Shown here: piece by piece, positions 26,934-37,238 of the stretch
How positions within the stretch are numbered: position 1 is the stretch's first letter
Layout: each line of letters opens with the position of its first letter
Source of the DNA: Aliiruegeria haliotis
Lineage (GTDB): Bacteria > Pseudomonadota > Alphaproteobacteria > Rhodobacterales > Rhodobacteraceae
NCBI RefSeq assembly: GCF_003003255.1
Contig: NZ_PVTD01000006.1
Coordinates: 217,165-281,164 of the forward strand
DNA: 64,000 bases
Direction: 5' to 3'
Made by a program: the position numbers and the translations under genes
The notes under the pieces: model-generated
Seen by the model: the letters and a program-made list of their open reading frames with translations, nothing else
Told to the model about the DNA's origin: nothing
Database searches by the model: none

Positions 26934-26951
26934 CGTAGCGGAGGGCCGGAG

Positions 26952-28346
26952 ATGGCTGCACAGACATTCGACATGATCGTGATCGGCGCCGGCCCCGGAG
27001 GCTATGTGGCGGCGATCCGGGGCGCCCAGCTGGGGCTCAAGGTGGCTTGCGTGGAGCGCGAGCACCTCGGCGGTATCTGCCTGAACTGGGGCTGTATTCC
27101 GACCAAGGCGCTGTTGCGCTCTGCCGAGGTGTTCCACTTGATGGAACGCGCTGGAGAGTTCGGCCTGAAGGCCGAGAACCTCGGCTATGACATCGATGCC
27201 GTCGTTAAGCGCTCGCGCGGGGTCGCCAAGCAGCTGTCTGGCGGGATCGGCCACCTGTTCAAGAAGAACAAGGTCACGACGATCATGGGCGAGGCGACGC
27301 TGGCCGGAAACGGCAAGGTCTCCGTCAAGACCGACAAAGGGACGGAAGAGCTGACGGCGAAGAACATCGTTCTCGCCACAGGTGCGCGGGCGCGCCAGTT
27401 GCCGGGTCTTGAAGGTGACGGCAAGCGGGTCTGGACCTACAAGGATGCGCTGCAACCGCCGCATATGCCGAAGAAGCTGTTGGTCATTGGATCGGGTGCG
27501 ATCGGCATCGAGTTTGCCAGCTTTTACAACACCCTCGGCGCCGAGACGACTGTGGTCGAGGTGCTGGATCGGGTACTGCCGGTCGAGGATGCGGAGATTT
27601 CCGCCTTCGCGAAGAAGTCGTTCCAGAAGCAGGGTATGAAGATTCTGGAGAAGTCCATGGTCAAGCAACTGGACCGATCCGCCGACAAGGTGGTGGCCCA
27701 CATCGAAAGCGGCGGCAAGGTTGAGAAGCACACGTTCGATACCGTGATTTCTGCCGTCGGCATTGTCGGCAATGTCGAAGGCCTGGGGCTGGAGTCGCTC
27801 GGTGTGAAAGTCGACCGGACGCATGTGGTCACCGACGAGTTCTGCCGCACCGGTGTCGATGGGCTCTATGCGATCGGTGACGTCGCGGGTGCCCCCTGGC
27901 TGGCGCACAAGGCCTCCCACGAGGGGGTCATGGTTGCCGAACTGATCGCGGGCAAGCACGCCCATCCGGTAAAGCCCGAGAGCATTGCAGGCTGCACCTA
28001 TTGCAACCCGCAGGTTGCCAGCGTCGGGCTGACCGAAGCAAAGGCGAAGGAAGCGGGCCACGACGTGAAAGTCGGGAGGTTCCCCTTCATCGGCAACGGC
28101 AAGGCGATCGCGTTGGGCGAAGCGCAGGGTTTGATCAAGACGGTATTCGACGCCAAGACCGGGGAGCTTCTGGGCGCTCACATGGTTGGCGCCGAGGTGA
28201 CGGAACTTATCCAGGGCTACGTGATCGGCCAGAAGCTTGAGACGACGGAACAGGATCTGATGGAGACCGTGTTCCCGCATCCTACCCTGTCAGAAATGAT
28301 GCACGAAAGCGTTCTGGATGCTTTCGATCGCGTGATCCACATCTGA
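26952..28346 (+). CDS. lpdA: Dihydrolipoyl dehydrogenase (E3)
   Basis: 464-residue FAD-dependent disulfide oxidoreductase. The FAD motif is VIGAGPGGYVAAIRGAQLG. The redox pair is Cys43/Cys48 in GICLNWGCIPTKALL. The NAD motif is LVIGSGAIGIEFASFY, the second FAD segment is GLYAIGDVAG, and the C-terminal active-site His-Glu pair lies in VFPHPTLSEMMHE. It reoxidises dihydrolipoamide of 2-oxoacid dehydrogenase complexes or the glycine cleavage system. It stands alone here, not beside E1/E2 genes. Confidence 0.95.
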   Translation: MAAQTFDMIVIGAGPGGYVAAIRGAQLGLKVACVEREHLGGICLNWGCIPTKALLRSAEVFHLMERAGEFGLKAENLGYDIDAVVKRSRGVAKQLSGGIGHLFKKNKVTTIMGEATLAGNGKVSVKTDKGTEELTAKNIVLATGARARQLPGLEGDGKRVWTYKDALQPPHMPKKLLVIGSGAIGIEFASFYNTLGAETTVVEVLDRVLPVEDAEISAFAKKSFQKQGMKILEKSMVKQLDRSADKVVAHIESGGKVEKHTFDTVISAVGIVGNVEGLGLESLGVKVDRTHVVTDEFCRTGVDGLYAIGDVAGAPWLAHKASHEGVMVAELIAGKHAHPVKPESIAGCTYCNPQVASVGLTEAKAKEAGHDVKVGRFPFIGNGKAIALGEAQGLIKTVFDAKTGELLGAHMVGAEVTELIQGYVIGQKLETTEQDLMETVFPHPTLSEMMHESVLDAFDRVIHI

Positions 28347-29024
28347 CGCGATGCCGGTTTCCCGACGGTCTGAGGCTTGGCTGAATCCCAAGCTGCGGTC
28401 ATCTCCAGAGAGGGTGGTGCATTCGGCAGGAAGCGCACTGGATCGGGCTGGCCATCAGGCCGGCCCGAGATTTCGGCAAGAATCTGGGTAAATCCGGGAC
28501 GGGGGACTCTGGATATGCTACCCCGAACGGCGCGGCTGAAAGCACCATGAGGATTGTCCGTGGACAGGCAATTCACGGACAAAACGAGGTGCGAGCGGTG
28601 CGAGTGGCCGGATGTCAGGCAACGCTTGGAGAAATCTCCTCATGATGCCCGCCGATTCTGATCTCGCGGTAATTCACCGACACGTTGACGCAACCTGCAT
28701 TCCCTGTGCCAAGGCAGTTCCGCGCGTCGGACCTGCCTGCCAGAAACCGGCGGTGTCGCGATGCAAAGGTCAGCTCCGCCGCCCCTTTGTGTGCGGCAAA
28801 GGTGATTCCCTTTGCAACACACTTCGCTTGGCAGGCTGAAATGTCGGAATTCTGAGCGTGGAAACTTCTCCAAACCCGTGTTTCGAGGGTCATTGTTGAA
28901 GCCGAATGTCGCCAAACAGGCTCAAATGACACATTTTTTCGGGTCTCGCCCGGTCACTGTTTGACTGCTGTAAAGGATCTGTTAACGATTTCTCAGGTGT
29001 GAATATTTTTTTATCGAGGGTGAC
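28347..29024. other. 678-base gap between lpdA and the first CTERM gene
   Basis: No convincing gene is seen. Two strong hairpins are present. TCGGGCTGGCC (28443-28453) pairs with GGCCGGCCCGA (28458-28468), 11 pairs with one G-T wobble, about 100 bases after lpdA and possibly its terminator. TGTCCGTG (28555-28562) pairs with CACGGACA (28574-28581). The last 120 bases are AT-rich and probably hold the promoter of the CTERM protein gene. Confidence 0.5.
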
Positions 29025-29648
29025 ATGAAAAGGCTTCTTCTTGCCTGCGTACTTTGCTCCCTGGGGGCAGGTGTCGCGAGTGCCGCCACCATTACGAATG
29101 GTAGCTTCGAAGCCGAGGATATCAGCCCGGATTCGTGGCGCATTCTGGGGGCGGGCAGTCCGGGTCTTCCAGGTTGGATCATCGGTGGCGATGGTGTCGA
29201 TGTGAAGCACTCCGCATACTACCCGGCATCGGATGGAAACCAGTCGATCGATCTCGTGGCGTCAAGTGGATCTGGTGATATTCGCCAGGTCGTCAACGGT
29301 CTTTCCGTTGGGTCGACCTACCGCATTTCATTCGACTACGCCGCGAACCCCGCGGTTCGCAGGGGAGTGGTGATCCGGTTTGCAGCCTCGATCGGCAACT
29401 TCAGGGATGCAATCACTGTCGGTACGAACACCCTGACGCGTGGCGTGGTGAATTGGACCCCTGCCAGTTTCGATTTCACCGCAGGCAACACGTCGGAGCG
29501 GTTGCGTTTCGCGTCGCGTGCAAGCGGGAGCGCCTCCGGCGCGATGATCGACAACGTCAGCATCTCGCTGGTTCCGGTTCCGGCGGCAGGGATCCTGTTG
29601 CTGGCTGGCCTTGGTGGCCTCGCCGCGATGCGTCGCCGCAAGTCCTGA
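29025..29648 (+). CDS. VPLPA-type CTERM protein, DUF642-like
   Basis: 207-residue secreted protein. The signal peptide ends near GVASA (residue 20). The body is a beta-sandwich of the DUF642/carbohydrate-binding style, opening with TITNGSFE and containing [13 protein letters not shown], then [11 protein letters not shown]. The C-terminus is a sorting signal: short motif VPVPA, hydrophobic helix [14 protein letters not shown], then RRRKS. Such signals are cut by exosortase-type enzymes and link proteins to the envelope or exopolysaccharide. No exosortase gene is in the window. A terminator follows at once. Confidence 0.85.
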   Translation: MKRLLLACVLCSLGAGVASAATITNGSFEAEDISPDSWRILGAGSPGLPGWIIGGDGVDVKHSAYYPASDGNQSIDLVASSGSGDIRQVVNGLSVGSTYRISFDYAANPAVRRGVVIRFAASIGNFRDAITVGTNTLTRGVVNWTPASFDFTAGNTSERLRFASRASGSASGAMIDNVSISLVPVPAAGILLLAGLGGLAAMRRRKS

Positions 29649-29673
29649 AGCGACACGGCCACAAGAGCACGAG

Positions 29674-29697
29674 GGCGGTCTTCGGGCCGCCTTTTTT
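29674..29697 (+). terminator. Intrinsic terminator after the CTERM gene
   Basis: GGCGGTC (29674-29680) and GGCCGCC (29685-29691) pair over a TTCG tetraloop, followed by six T. It separates the CTERM gene from uvrA. Confidence 0.9.
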
Positions 29698-29805
29698 GCA
29701 TTCTGGTGTCGGCGCAGACTTATACGTTTATGATTTGTTCTCAATTTCCGATTGGAGAATCCGCCGGGCTGCCTTATCTCTGACCTATCCATCCCAGGAG
29801 GGGTC

Positions 29806-32670
29806 ATGCCCGAACAGAAGTTCATCGAGGTGCGCGGTGCGCGCGAGCACAATCTGAAGAACATCGACGTGGACATCCCCCGCGACGAGTTGGTGGTAAT
29901 CACCGGCCTGTCGGGTTCAGGGAAGTCGTCGTTGGCTTTCGACACGATCTACGCGGAAGGTCAGCGCCGCTACGTGGAGAGCCTCTCGGCCTACGCCCGC
30001 CAGTTCCTCGACATGATGGAAAAGCCGGATGTGGACCACATCTCCGGCCTGTCCCCGGCCATCTCCATCGAGCAGAAAACCACCTCAAAAAACCCGCGTT
30101 CGACCGTCGGAACCGTGACGGAGGTCTACGACTACCTCCGCCTGCTGTTCGCGCGTGTCGGAACGCCTTTCTCGCCCGCCACGGGGCTCCCGATCGAGGC
30201 CCAGCAAGTCCAGGACATGGTGGACCGGGTCATGGGCATGGAGGAGGACACGCGGGCCTACCTGCTCGCCCCGATTGTCCGGGATCGAAAGGGTGAATAC
30301 CGCAAGGAGTTCCTGGAACTGCGCAAGCAGGGGTTCCAGAGGGTCAAAGTCGATGGCGCTTTCTTCGACCTCGACGAGCCTCCGACGCTGGACAAGAAGT
30401 TCCGCCACGACATCGACGTGGTCGTGGACAGGCTGGTCGTGCGAGAGGGAATGGAAACGCGGCTGGCAGACAGCTTCCGAACCGCGCTCGACCTTGCCGA
30501 TGGTATCGCCATCCTCGAGACCGCGCCACGGACGGAGGACGGGGAGCCCGAACGCATCACTTTCTCCGAGAACTTTGCCTGCCCGGTCAGCGGTTTCACC
30601 ATCCCGGAGATCGAGCCGCGCCTGTTTTCCTTCAACGCGCCGTTCGGTGCCTGTCCGGATTGCGACGGGCTTGGCGTGGAGTTGTTCTTCGACGAGCGTC
30701 TCGTGGTGCCCGATGCCACCCTGAAGATCGCCGATGGTGCGCTTGCGCCATGGCGAAAGGGCAAGTCACCCTATTTCCTGCAGACCATCGAGGCCATCGC
30801 CAAGCACTACGAGTTCGACAAGTCATCCCGTTGGAAGGACCTGTCGAAGAAGGTGCAGAAGGTGTTCCTCTACGGGTCCGGAGAGGAAGAAATCCAGTTC
30901 CGCTATGACGAGGGCGGGCGTGTCTACCAGGTGACGCGGAGCTTCGAAGGGGTCATCCCCAACATGGAGCGCCGCTATCGCGAGACGGATTCCAACTGGA
31001 TTCGGGAAGAGTTCGAACGCTACCAGAACAATCGCTCCTGCGGGACCTGCGGCGGGTACCGCCTCAGGGCCGAGGCGCTGGCGGTCAAGATCGCGGGGTT
31101 GCACGTAGGCGAAGTCGTGAAGATGTCGATCCGCGAGGCGCTCGCCTGGATCGACACCGTGCCGGAAGCCTTGACCCAGCAAAAGAACGAGATCGCGGTG
31201 GCCATCCTGAAGGAGATCCGCGAACGACTGGGCTTCCTGAACAATGTGGGCCTGGAATATCTTACGCTCTCCCGCAACGCCGGCACGCTCAGCGGTGGCG
31301 AAAGCCAACGCATCCGGCTGGCGAGCCAGATCGGCTCGGGTCTGACGGGAGTGCTCTACGTGCTCGACGAGCCCTCCATCGGCCTGCACCAGCGCGACAA
31401 CGACCGGCTGCTCGGGACGCTCAAGAACCTCCGGGATCAGGGAAACACCGTGATCGTCGTGGAGCATGACGAAGAGGCGATCCGGGAGGCGGACTTTGTT
31501 TTCGATATCGGACCGGGCGCCGGAGTGCATGGCGGTTCGGTGGTCGCGTGCGGGACGCCGGAGCAGATTGCCTCCCATGAGAATTCGGTCACGGGCGAGT
31601 ATCTGAGCGGCAAACGCGAGATCTCCGTGCCGGGCGAGCGGCGCGACGGGAACGGCAAGAAAGTGACCGTGGTCAAGGCCACCGGCAACAACCTCAAGTC
31701 CGTGACAGCCGATTTTCCATTGGGGAAATTCGTCTGTGTGACAGGGGTCAGTGGCGGTGGAAAGTCGACGCTGACGATCGAGACGCTGTTCAAGACGGCC
31801 TCCATGCGACTCAACGGTGCACGGCAGACGCCGGCGCCCTGCGAGACGATCAAGGGGCTGGAGCATCTCGACAAGGTTATCGACATCGACCAGCGGCCGA
31901 TTGGCCGGACGCCGCGCTCGAACCCGGCGACCTACACCGGAGCCTTCACTCCGATCCGCGACTGGTTTGCGGGCCTTCCGGAGGCCAAGGCGCGCGGGTA
32001 CAAACCCGGCCGTTTCTCGTTCAACGTGAAGGGCGGCCGCTGCGAGGCCTGTCAGGGCGACGGGGTGATCAAGATCGAGATGCACTTCCTGCCGGACGTC
32101 TACGTAACCTGCGAGACCTGCGGCGGCGCGCGCTACAACCGGGAGACGTTGGAGATCCGGTTCAAGGGCAAGAGCATCGCGGATGTCCTTGATATGACGG
32201 TGGAGGATGCGCAGGACTTCTTCAAGGCCGTGCCCTCGATCCGGGAGAAGATGGATGCGCTGGTGCGGGTCGGGCTCGGCTATATCAAGGTCGGTCAGCA
32301 GGCAACAACCCTGTCTGGCGGCGAGGCGCAGCGGGTGAAGCTCAGCAAGGAACTTGCCAAGCGCTCGACCGGCCGCACGCTCTATATCCTCGATGAACCG
32401 ACGACCGGTCTGCACTTCGAAGATGTGCGCAAGCTGTTGGAAGTGCTGCATGAACTGGTGGAGCAGGGCAATACGGTCGTGGTGATCGAGCACAATCTCG
32501 ATGTCATCAAGACCGCAGACTGGATCATCGACATCGGCCCCGAAGGTGGCGACGGCGGTGGAACGGTTGTGGCGACAGGTACGCCGGAGGATGTGGCAGA
32601 GATCGCTGAGAGTCACACCGGGCACTACCTTGCAACGATGCTGAAACCCGGCAAGGTGGCCGCCGAATAG
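29806..32670 (+). CDS. uvrA: Excinuclease ABC subunit A
   Basis: 954-residue UvrA, the damage-recognition ATPase of nucleotide excision repair. Two ABC modules are visible: Walker [11 protein letters not shown] near residue 35 and [10 protein letters not shown] near 647, with signatures LSGGESQR and LSGGEAQR. The zinc finger CEACQGDG...CETCGG in the second half is intact. In the first half the finger reads CPVSG then CPDCDG, so one of four cysteines is Ser, as in other alphaproteobacteria. The start at 29806 follows AGGAGG. An upstream in-frame ATG (29752) lacks such a site. No clear SOS box was seen. Confidence 0.96.
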   Translation: MPEQKFIEVRGAREHNLKNIDVDIPRDELVVITGLSGSGKSSLAFDTIYAEGQRRYVESLSAYARQFLDMMEKPDVDHISGLSPAISIEQKTTSKNPRSTVGTVTEVYDYLRLLFARVGTPFSPATGLPIEAQQVQDMVDRVMGMEEDTRAYLLAPIVRDRKGEYRKEFLELRKQGFQRVKVDGAFFDLDEPPTLDKKFRHDIDVVVDRLVVREGMETRLADSFRTALDLADGIAILETAPRTEDGEPERITFSENFACPVSGFTIPEIEPRLFSFNAPFGACPDCDGLGVELFFDERLVVPDATLKIADGALAPWRKGKSPYFLQTIEAIAKHYEFDKSSRWKDLSKKVQKVFLYGSGEEEIQFRYDEGGRVYQVTRSFEGVIPNMERRYRETDSNWIREEFERYQNNRSCGTCGGYRLRAEALAVKIAGLHVGEVVKMSIREALAWIDTVPEALTQQKNEIAVAILKEIRERLGFLNNVGLEYLTLSRNAGTLSGGESQRIRLASQIGSGLTGVLYVLDEPSIGLHQRDNDRLLGTLKNLRDQGNTVIVVEHDEEAIREADFVFDIGPGAGVHGGSVVACGTPEQIASHENSVTGEYLSGKREISVPGERRDGNGKKVTVVKATGNNLKSVTADFPLGKFVCVTGVSGGGKSTLTIETLFKTASMRLNGARQTPAPCETIKGLEHLDKVIDIDQRPIGRTPRSNPATYTGAFTPIRDWFAGLPEAKARGYKPGRFSFNVKGGRCEACQGDGVIKIEMHFLPDVYVTCETCGGARYNRETLEIRFKGKSIADVLDMTVEDAQDFFKAVPSIREKMDALVRVGLGYIKVGQQATTLSGGEAQRVKLSKELAKRSTGRTLYILDEPTTGLHFEDVRKLLEVLHELVEQGNTVVVIEHNLDVIKTADWIIDIGPEGGDGGGTVVATGTPEDVAEIAESHTGHYLATMLKPGKVAAE

Positions 32671-33386
32671 CAGGGACAAAGTGGCGCCACAGGCCTGTCT
32701 GACCTTGCCGAGTATGGACCCGGCGCGGTCAATTTATGTCGGCAGACGAGTGGGGCGGCCAAACGGAAGCAGGTCCTTGGGTTTGGGCTATGGTTTCCGG
32801 GCTGGCATGCGCTCCAATGTCAGGTTGATCGGGGTTTGCCCGCGAGTGCTGAAATCAACCGTTGCCCCGTCGAACTGCTACCTTGCCCATGCAACCCAGC
32901 GAAGGCGTCGGGTGCATGTCGGATAGCGGCGGGTGGGCCGCTTTCTTGTGTTCGCCAAGGGTTTTTGAACGCCGGTGGATCGAGCGGTTCGGGATGAGGT
33001 TCGCCATGGCGGTGCGACGCCGCATTGCGGCAACCCAATACCCGGCGATGCTCCCGCCCCCATGGAAGGGTTTCGCGGCGTCGTGGCGGTGAAGGCGCCG
33101 ACTGTCAGTATCGAGGACAGGACCGGCGAACGCGGGCGCGCCCTCCAGACCTTCAACACAGGTTGGATGATATTCACGTTCTGGTGCCGCCGCGGGATTG
33201 GACCCCATTCCGGCAATGCACAGACCCTGGCTGAAGCGCGGAGCCCTTGATTGGCCTGCATTGGCGTCGCTCATCAAGCCTCTGCGGTTGGCAGTGGGCG
33301 ACCGAATGTACCCCTCGGGCGAAATGCCGGGCGGTCAAATCGGGTTTCGGATCATGTGCAGGTTCGGAGCGGGCGGTGGTGTCGGC
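32671..33386. other. 716-base gap between uvrA and the second CTERM gene
   Basis: Open frames occur on both strands (the longest is about 140 codons on the minus strand at 32855-33277), but they are Arg/Pro/His-rich, overlap one another and have no recognisable motifs. One inverted repeat (GGTTGAT/ATCAACC at about 32824-32861) is present. I see no supportable gene. Confidence 0.5.
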
Positions 33387-33995
33387 CTACCGTTTGCGGC
33401 GCCGCAGGGCGGCCGCGCAGCCAAAGCCGGTGAGCAGCAGCAGCGCCCCCGGCGGGAGGGGTACGGCAGAGACAGAGACGTCGTCAAGCGCCGGTCCCCA
33501 GGGGTTGGTGTCGAGGCTGAGGAAGGAAAGCTGGAGGTTCTCCGTCGGAGCCGTGAACGTGATGTCGTGGTATACCCAGCCCATGTTCGATCGGCTCGTC
33601 GTCTCGGTGTCGAAGGTGAACTCCTGGCTGGAGGCACCGATCGTCGCGCGAATGTCCTTGTAGCGGTCACCATTGTCCGGGTTTCCCGCCAGGGCGAAGC
33701 TCAGCCGGTAGGATCGGTTGACCACGAAACCCGTGAGCGTCTGGGACACGCTGCCGGCATTGCTCCCGCTCAGATCAAGCGATTGCCCGCCGTCTGCGGC
33801 CTGCCAATACCCGCCGATATGGTCGATGGAACTGCCGCCGATGGTCCAACCCGGCAGCGCGCTGCTGCCTGCGGGACGCGTCGTGAAACCGCTGCCCGCG
33901 TTTCCGAGCTCGAAACTTCCGTTCTGGACAGTGATCGCGTGGGCGGCACTGACACTCATGGCGAGGATGACGCCGAACACAAGCAGGGATTTCAC
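33387..33995 (-). CDS. Second VPLPA-CTERM protein, DUF642-like
   Basis: 202-residue secreted protein parallel to the one at 29025. The signal peptide ends near VSAAHA. The body opens with ITVQNGSFELGNAG and contains LPGWTIGGSSIDHIGGYWQ and SLDLSGSNAGS. The C-terminal signal is VPLPPGALLLLTGFGCAAALRRRKR in pattern (motif, helix, basic end). The start codon is GTG at 33995 with AGGAG nine bases upstream. Both proteins share the NGSFE and LPGW blocks, so they are paralogues on either side of uvrA. Anchoring by an exosortase encoded elsewhere is inferred. Confidence 0.85.
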   Translation of the reverse strand: MKSLLVFGVILAMSVSAAHAITVQNGSFELGNAGSGFTTRPAGSSALPGWTIGGSSIDHIGGYWQAADGGQSLDLSGSNAGSVSQTLTGFVVNRSYRLSFALAGNPDNGDRYKDIRATIGASSQEFTFDTETTSRSNMGWVYHDITFTAPTENLQLSFLSLDTNPWGPALDDVSVSAVPLPPGALLLLTGFGCAAALRRRKR

Positions 33996-34138
33996 TGCGC
34001 CGTACTCCTGATGTCCCGTGCGGGGAGTTCAAAGGTTGAGCCAGCATGTCCGAAGAACACGGCAAAACAAAGGCCATCGGCGGCGCGGGGTGCTGTCCGC
34101 GATCCGGGCACTGCCCCGGCGCGACAGGTCCTGCCGTA

Positions 34139-35011
34139 TCAGCCTCGCCCGCGTTTCTCGAACCTTGGCAGCATGGCAGAGAAGTCCTTGCCCGCACCGT
34201 CCTCGGCCTCCACGAAGCGCTCGTACAGAGCGGTGGCGGCCTGGCCCATCGGCGTGTCGGCGTCGACCGCTTCGGCCGCCTGTTGCGACAGTCGCAGATC
34301 CTTCAGCATCAGGTCTGCGGCAAAACCGGGTTGATACCCGTTGTCGGCGGGAGAGTTCGGGCCGACGCCGGGGGCAGGGCAATAGGCGTTCATCGACCAG
34401 CTGTATCCGGACGAGGTGGAGACCACGTCGAACATTTTCTGACGGTCGAGACCCAGCTTGTCGGCCAGCGCGAAAGCCTCGCAGGTTCCGATCATGGTGA
34501 TGCCGAGGATCATGTTGTTGCAGATCTTGGCGGCCTGGCCGGCGCCGGCATCGCCGCAATGAACGGCCTTCTGGCCCATGACATCGAACAAGGGGCTGAC
34601 TTTGGCGAAGGCCTCTTCCGACCCGCCCGCCATGAAAGTCAATGTGCCGCCTGCCGCGCCACCGACACCGCCGGAAACCGGCGCGTCCACGGCCGACAAC
34701 CCTGCGGTCTGCGCGGCATCGGCGACCGCCCGGGCGCTGTCGACATCGACGGTGGAGCAATCGAGATGCACGGCACCGGCGGCCATCGCCGGGTGGATCT
34801 CCGCGGCGACGGCGCGCAGGATGGCGCCATTGGGCAGCATGGTGATGACGACATCCGCGCCTGACGCCGCCTCGGCGCCACTTGTGGCGGCCGTCACGCC
34901 TTCGGGACATGGGGCGGCGAGGTCGAAGCCCGTCACCGTGTGGCCTGCCGCCGCAAGGTTGGCGGCCATCGGGCCGCCCATGTTGCCAAGTCCTATGAAA
35001 CCGACCTTCAT
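34139..35011 (-). CDS. mmsB: 3-hydroxyisobutyrate dehydrogenase
   Basis: 290-residue beta-hydroxyacid dehydrogenase. The NAD motif is VGFIGLGNMGGPMAANL at residues 3-19. The substrate block is DAPVSGGVGGAAGGTLTFMAGG, and the catalytic Lys lies in GQAAKICNNMILG. It oxidises 3-hydroxyisobutyrate to methylmalonate semialdehyde in valine breakdown. The start at 35011 has GGAGGAG upstream and overlaps the stop of the hydrolase gene by 4 bases. It is the third gene of the leftward valine operon. The next enzyme, MmsA, is encoded about 18 kb away. Confidence 0.94.
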   Translation of the reverse strand: MKVGFIGLGNMGGPMAANLAAAGHTVTGFDLAAPCPEGVTAATSGAEAASGADVVITMLPNGAILRAVAAEIHPAMAAGAVHLDCSTVDVDSARAVADAAQTAGLSAVDAPVSGGVGGAAGGTLTFMAGGSEEAFAKVSPLFDVMGQKAVHCGDAGAGQAAKICNNMILGITMIGTCEAFALADKLGLDRQKMFDVVSTSSGYSWSMNAYCPAPGVGPNSPADNGYQPGFAADLMLKDLRLSQQAAEAVDADTPMGQAATALYERFVEAEDGAGKDFSAMLPRFEKRGRG

Positions 35012-36066
35012 GGCGTCTCCTCCCCTGTCTTTTCGGTGTTGAATGTCAGTGCGTCGGGCCCCAGTGGCATCAGCATGGCGCTGACATCCATCGGCGACAC
35101 GGTGTCGAGCGTATGGCGCCACTTCGGGGCACGGTCCTTGTCAATGATCGCCGCGCGTATCCCCTCGAGGAAATCCGCGTGCTCCATCGACCGATATGTG
35201 AAACGATATTCCAGCCCCAACGCCTGCCGGATGCCGGTGTTGTCCCCAAGACGATGCGCCATCTCCACCGCGCAGGCCATGGCCAGCGGGGAGTTTCGTT
35301 CCAGCGCCTTGAGTGCGCTCGCGGTGAACGCGGTATCCTCCGCCCGAAGCGAGCGCAGGATGTCCCCCAGCGTTTCGCCCGAGAAATGCCGATCGATTTC
35401 CGGTTGCAGTGCAGAGAGCCTCCCTTCGGGCGGCGGCGCGGCTGCGGCATCGATCAGGGTCCAGTCGCCGGTTTCCTCCAGCCGGGCGATCAGTTCCGGC
35501 CAGGCAGCGGCGGGCACGAAGTAATCCGCGAAACCTGCGAGGATGGCATCTGCGGGCCCCATGCGCGTGGCCGTCGTGCCAAGGTACTCGCCCAGCCGCC
35601 CCGGCGCATGTGCCAGCAGAAGCGAACCACCGACATCGGGGATGAGGCCGATGCCGCATTCCGGCATGGCGATCTGGCTGTTCTCGCACACCACGCGATG
35701 GGATCCGTGGCAGCCAACACCGACGCCGCCGCCCATGGTGAACCCTTGCAGGAAGGACGCAACCGGCTTCGGGAACTCGAAGAGCCGGGCGTTCATGTTG
35801 TATTCGTCGGCCCAGAACCTGCGCCCGTATTCGTAGTCGCCCGCGGTGCCCGTGGCATACATCTCCGCGATATCGCCGCCCGCGCAGAAGGCCTTTTCCC
35901 CCTCCGCGTCGATGACCAGCATGGCGATCGTGTCGTCGCGCGCCCAGTCCTTCAGGGCGGCGTCGATCTCCAGCGTCATGTCATAGGTCAGGGCGTTGAG
36001 CGCCTTGGGACGGGTCAGCGTGATCCGGCCCGTGCGACCGGCCTTGCGGATGTGGATGTCACTCAT
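35008..36066 (-). CDS. 3-hydroxyisobutyryl-CoA hydrolase (crotonase fold)
   Basis: 352-residue enoyl-CoA hydratase/isomerase-fold protein of the long HIBCH type. N-terminal block ITLTRPKALNALTYDM; oxyanion-hole region AFCAGGDIAEMY; then FTMGGGVGVGCHGSHRVV and the acidic active-site segment MPECGIGLIPDVGGS. It releases CoA from 3-hydroxyisobutyryl-CoA in valine degradation. Neighbours support this: isobutyryl-CoA dehydrogenase upstream (3-base gap) and mmsB downstream (4-base overlap). Confidence 0.92.
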   Translation of the reverse strand: MSDIHIRKAGRTGRITLTRPKALNALTYDMTLEIDAALKDWARDDTIAMLVIDAEGEKAFCAGGDIAEMYATGTAGDYEYGRRFWADEYNMNARLFEFPKPVASFLQGFTMGGGVGVGCHGSHRVVCENSQIAMPECGIGLIPDVGGSLLLAHAPGRLGEYLGTTATRMGPADAILAGFADYFVPAAAWPELIARLEETGDWTLIDAAAAPPPEGRLSALQPEIDRHFSGETLGDILRSLRAEDTAFTASALKALERNSPLAMACAVEMAHRLGDNTGIRQALGLEYRFTYRSMEHADFLEGIRAAIIDKDRAPKWRHTLDTVSPMDVSAMLMPLGPDALTFNTEKTGEETP

Positions 36067-36069
36067 GTT

Positions 36070-37212
36070 TCAGCGGTTGCTCAGCATGTGGCGGGCGGTG
36101 ATTACCCGCATGATCTCGTTTGTCCCTTCCAGGATCTGGTGCACGCGCAGGTCGCGCACGATCTTTTCGATACCGTAGTCGGAGAGATATCCGTAGCCGC
36201 CATGCAGCTGCAGGCACTGGTCGGCCACGCGGCTGCCGGCCTCTGTGACGAACTTCTTTGCCATGGCGCAGAACTTGGTGGCGTCGGGCTGGCCAGTGTC
36301 GAGCTTCCACGCAGCCTGGCGAAGGAAGGTTCGGGCGGCCTGAAGCTCGATTTCCATATCGGCAAGTCGGAATTGGAGGGCCTGGAACTGGTCGATCGAC
36401 TGACCAAAAGCCTTGCGCTCGCCCATGTAGGTCAATGTCGCATCGAGTGCGGCCTGCGCGGCGCCCAGCGAACAGGCGGAGATGTTCAGTCGGCCGCCAT
36501 CGAGCCCGGCCATGGCGTAGGAGAAGCCGCGCCCTTCCTCTCCCAGCAGGTTGCCAGCCGGAACCCGCGCGTCGTCCATCTGAACCTGTCGTGTCGGTTG
36601 GCTTTTCCACCCCATCTTCTGTTCCAGCCCGCCGTAGGTCAGCCCCTCGGTGCCATCGTCGATCACCAGCGCAGAGATGCCCTTGGGGCCGTCTGCGCCG
36701 GTGCGCGCCATGACGATGTAGGCATCGGAATAGCCTCCGCCGGAGATGAACGCCTTGGTCCCGTTCAGTGCGTAGCCGTCATTTGTGCGCTCCGCTCGTG
36801 TCTTGAGCGCGGCCGCGTCGGAGCCGGATCCGGGTTCCGTCAGGCAATACGAAAAGACCGTGTCCATCGTGAGCGCGCCGGGAAGGTAGCGGGCTTTCAG
36901 CTCTTCCGAGCCAAAGCCATCGAGCATCTTGGCGCACATGTTGTGGATCGACAGGAAGGCGGCGACGGAGGCGCAGGAGGCGCTGAGGGCCTCGAAGACA
37001 AGCGTCGCGTCGAGGCGCGACAGGCCGGATCCGCCGGAGTCCTCGGAGACATAAAGGCCGCCGAACCCCAGCTCCGCCAGCTTTGGCCAAAGCGCCTTCG
37101 GGATCGTGCCGTCGGCTTCCCACTGGGCAGCGAACGGCGCGATGTGTTCTTCGCCAAAGGCATGGGCCATGTCGTAGATGGCCACCTGTTCCTCGGTGAG
37201 CGCGAAATCCAT
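36070..37212 (-). CDS. Acyl-CoA dehydrogenase, probable isobutyryl-CoA dehydrogenase
   Basis: 380-residue flavoprotein of the acyl-CoA dehydrogenase family. Flavin/substrate blocks YCLTEPGSGSDAAAL and GTKAFISGGGYSDAY; later LGAAQAALD, ERKAFGQSIDQFQALQF, and the catalytic Glu region HQILEGTNEIMRVI. The start at 37212 has GGAGGAGG upstream. The longer frame to 37329 runs across the operator palindrome. As first gene of an operon with the hydroxyisobutyryl-CoA hydrolase and mmsB it most likely oxidises isobutyryl-CoA to methacrylyl-CoA. Short-branched specificity is inferred from context. Confidence 0.9.
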   Translation of the reverse strand: MDFALTEEQVAIYDMAHAFGEEHIAPFAAQWEADGTIPKALWPKLAELGFGGLYVSEDSGGSGLSRLDATLVFEALSASCASVAAFLSIHNMCAKMLDGFGSEELKARYLPGALTMDTVFSYCLTEPGSGSDAAALKTRAERTNDGYALNGTKAFISGGGYSDAYIVMARTGADGPKGISALVIDDGTEGLTYGGLEQKMGWKSQPTRQVQMDDARVPAGNLLGEEGRGFSYAMAGLDGGRLNISACSLGAAQAALDATLTYMGERKAFGQSIDQFQALQFRLADMEIELQAARTFLRQAAWKLDTGQPDATKFCAMAKKFVTEAGSRVADQCLQLHGGYGYLSDYGIEKIVRDLRVHQILEGTNEIMRVITARHMLSNR

Positions 37213-37238
37213 GGGCCTCCTCCCAAAAAAGCCGTTGG

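Noticed and set aside
29720..29805. SOS (LexA) box before uvrA
   Set aside because: A GTTC is present but the second GTTC at the right spacing (GTTC-N7-GTTC of this class) is missing.
30823..32679. 618-codon open frame antisense to uvrA
   Set aside because: Mirror of a strongly conserved gene in GC-rich DNA; no recognisable motif.
32855..33277. 140-codon hypothetical gene on the minus strand
   Set aside because: Low-complexity Arg/His/Pro composition, overlaps other frames, and no ribosome site or homology pattern.
37210..37225. CUCCUCCC anti-ribosome-binding motif as found in alphaproteobacterial small RNAs
   Set aside because: It is simply the complement of the dehydrogenase ribosome binding site on the other strand.
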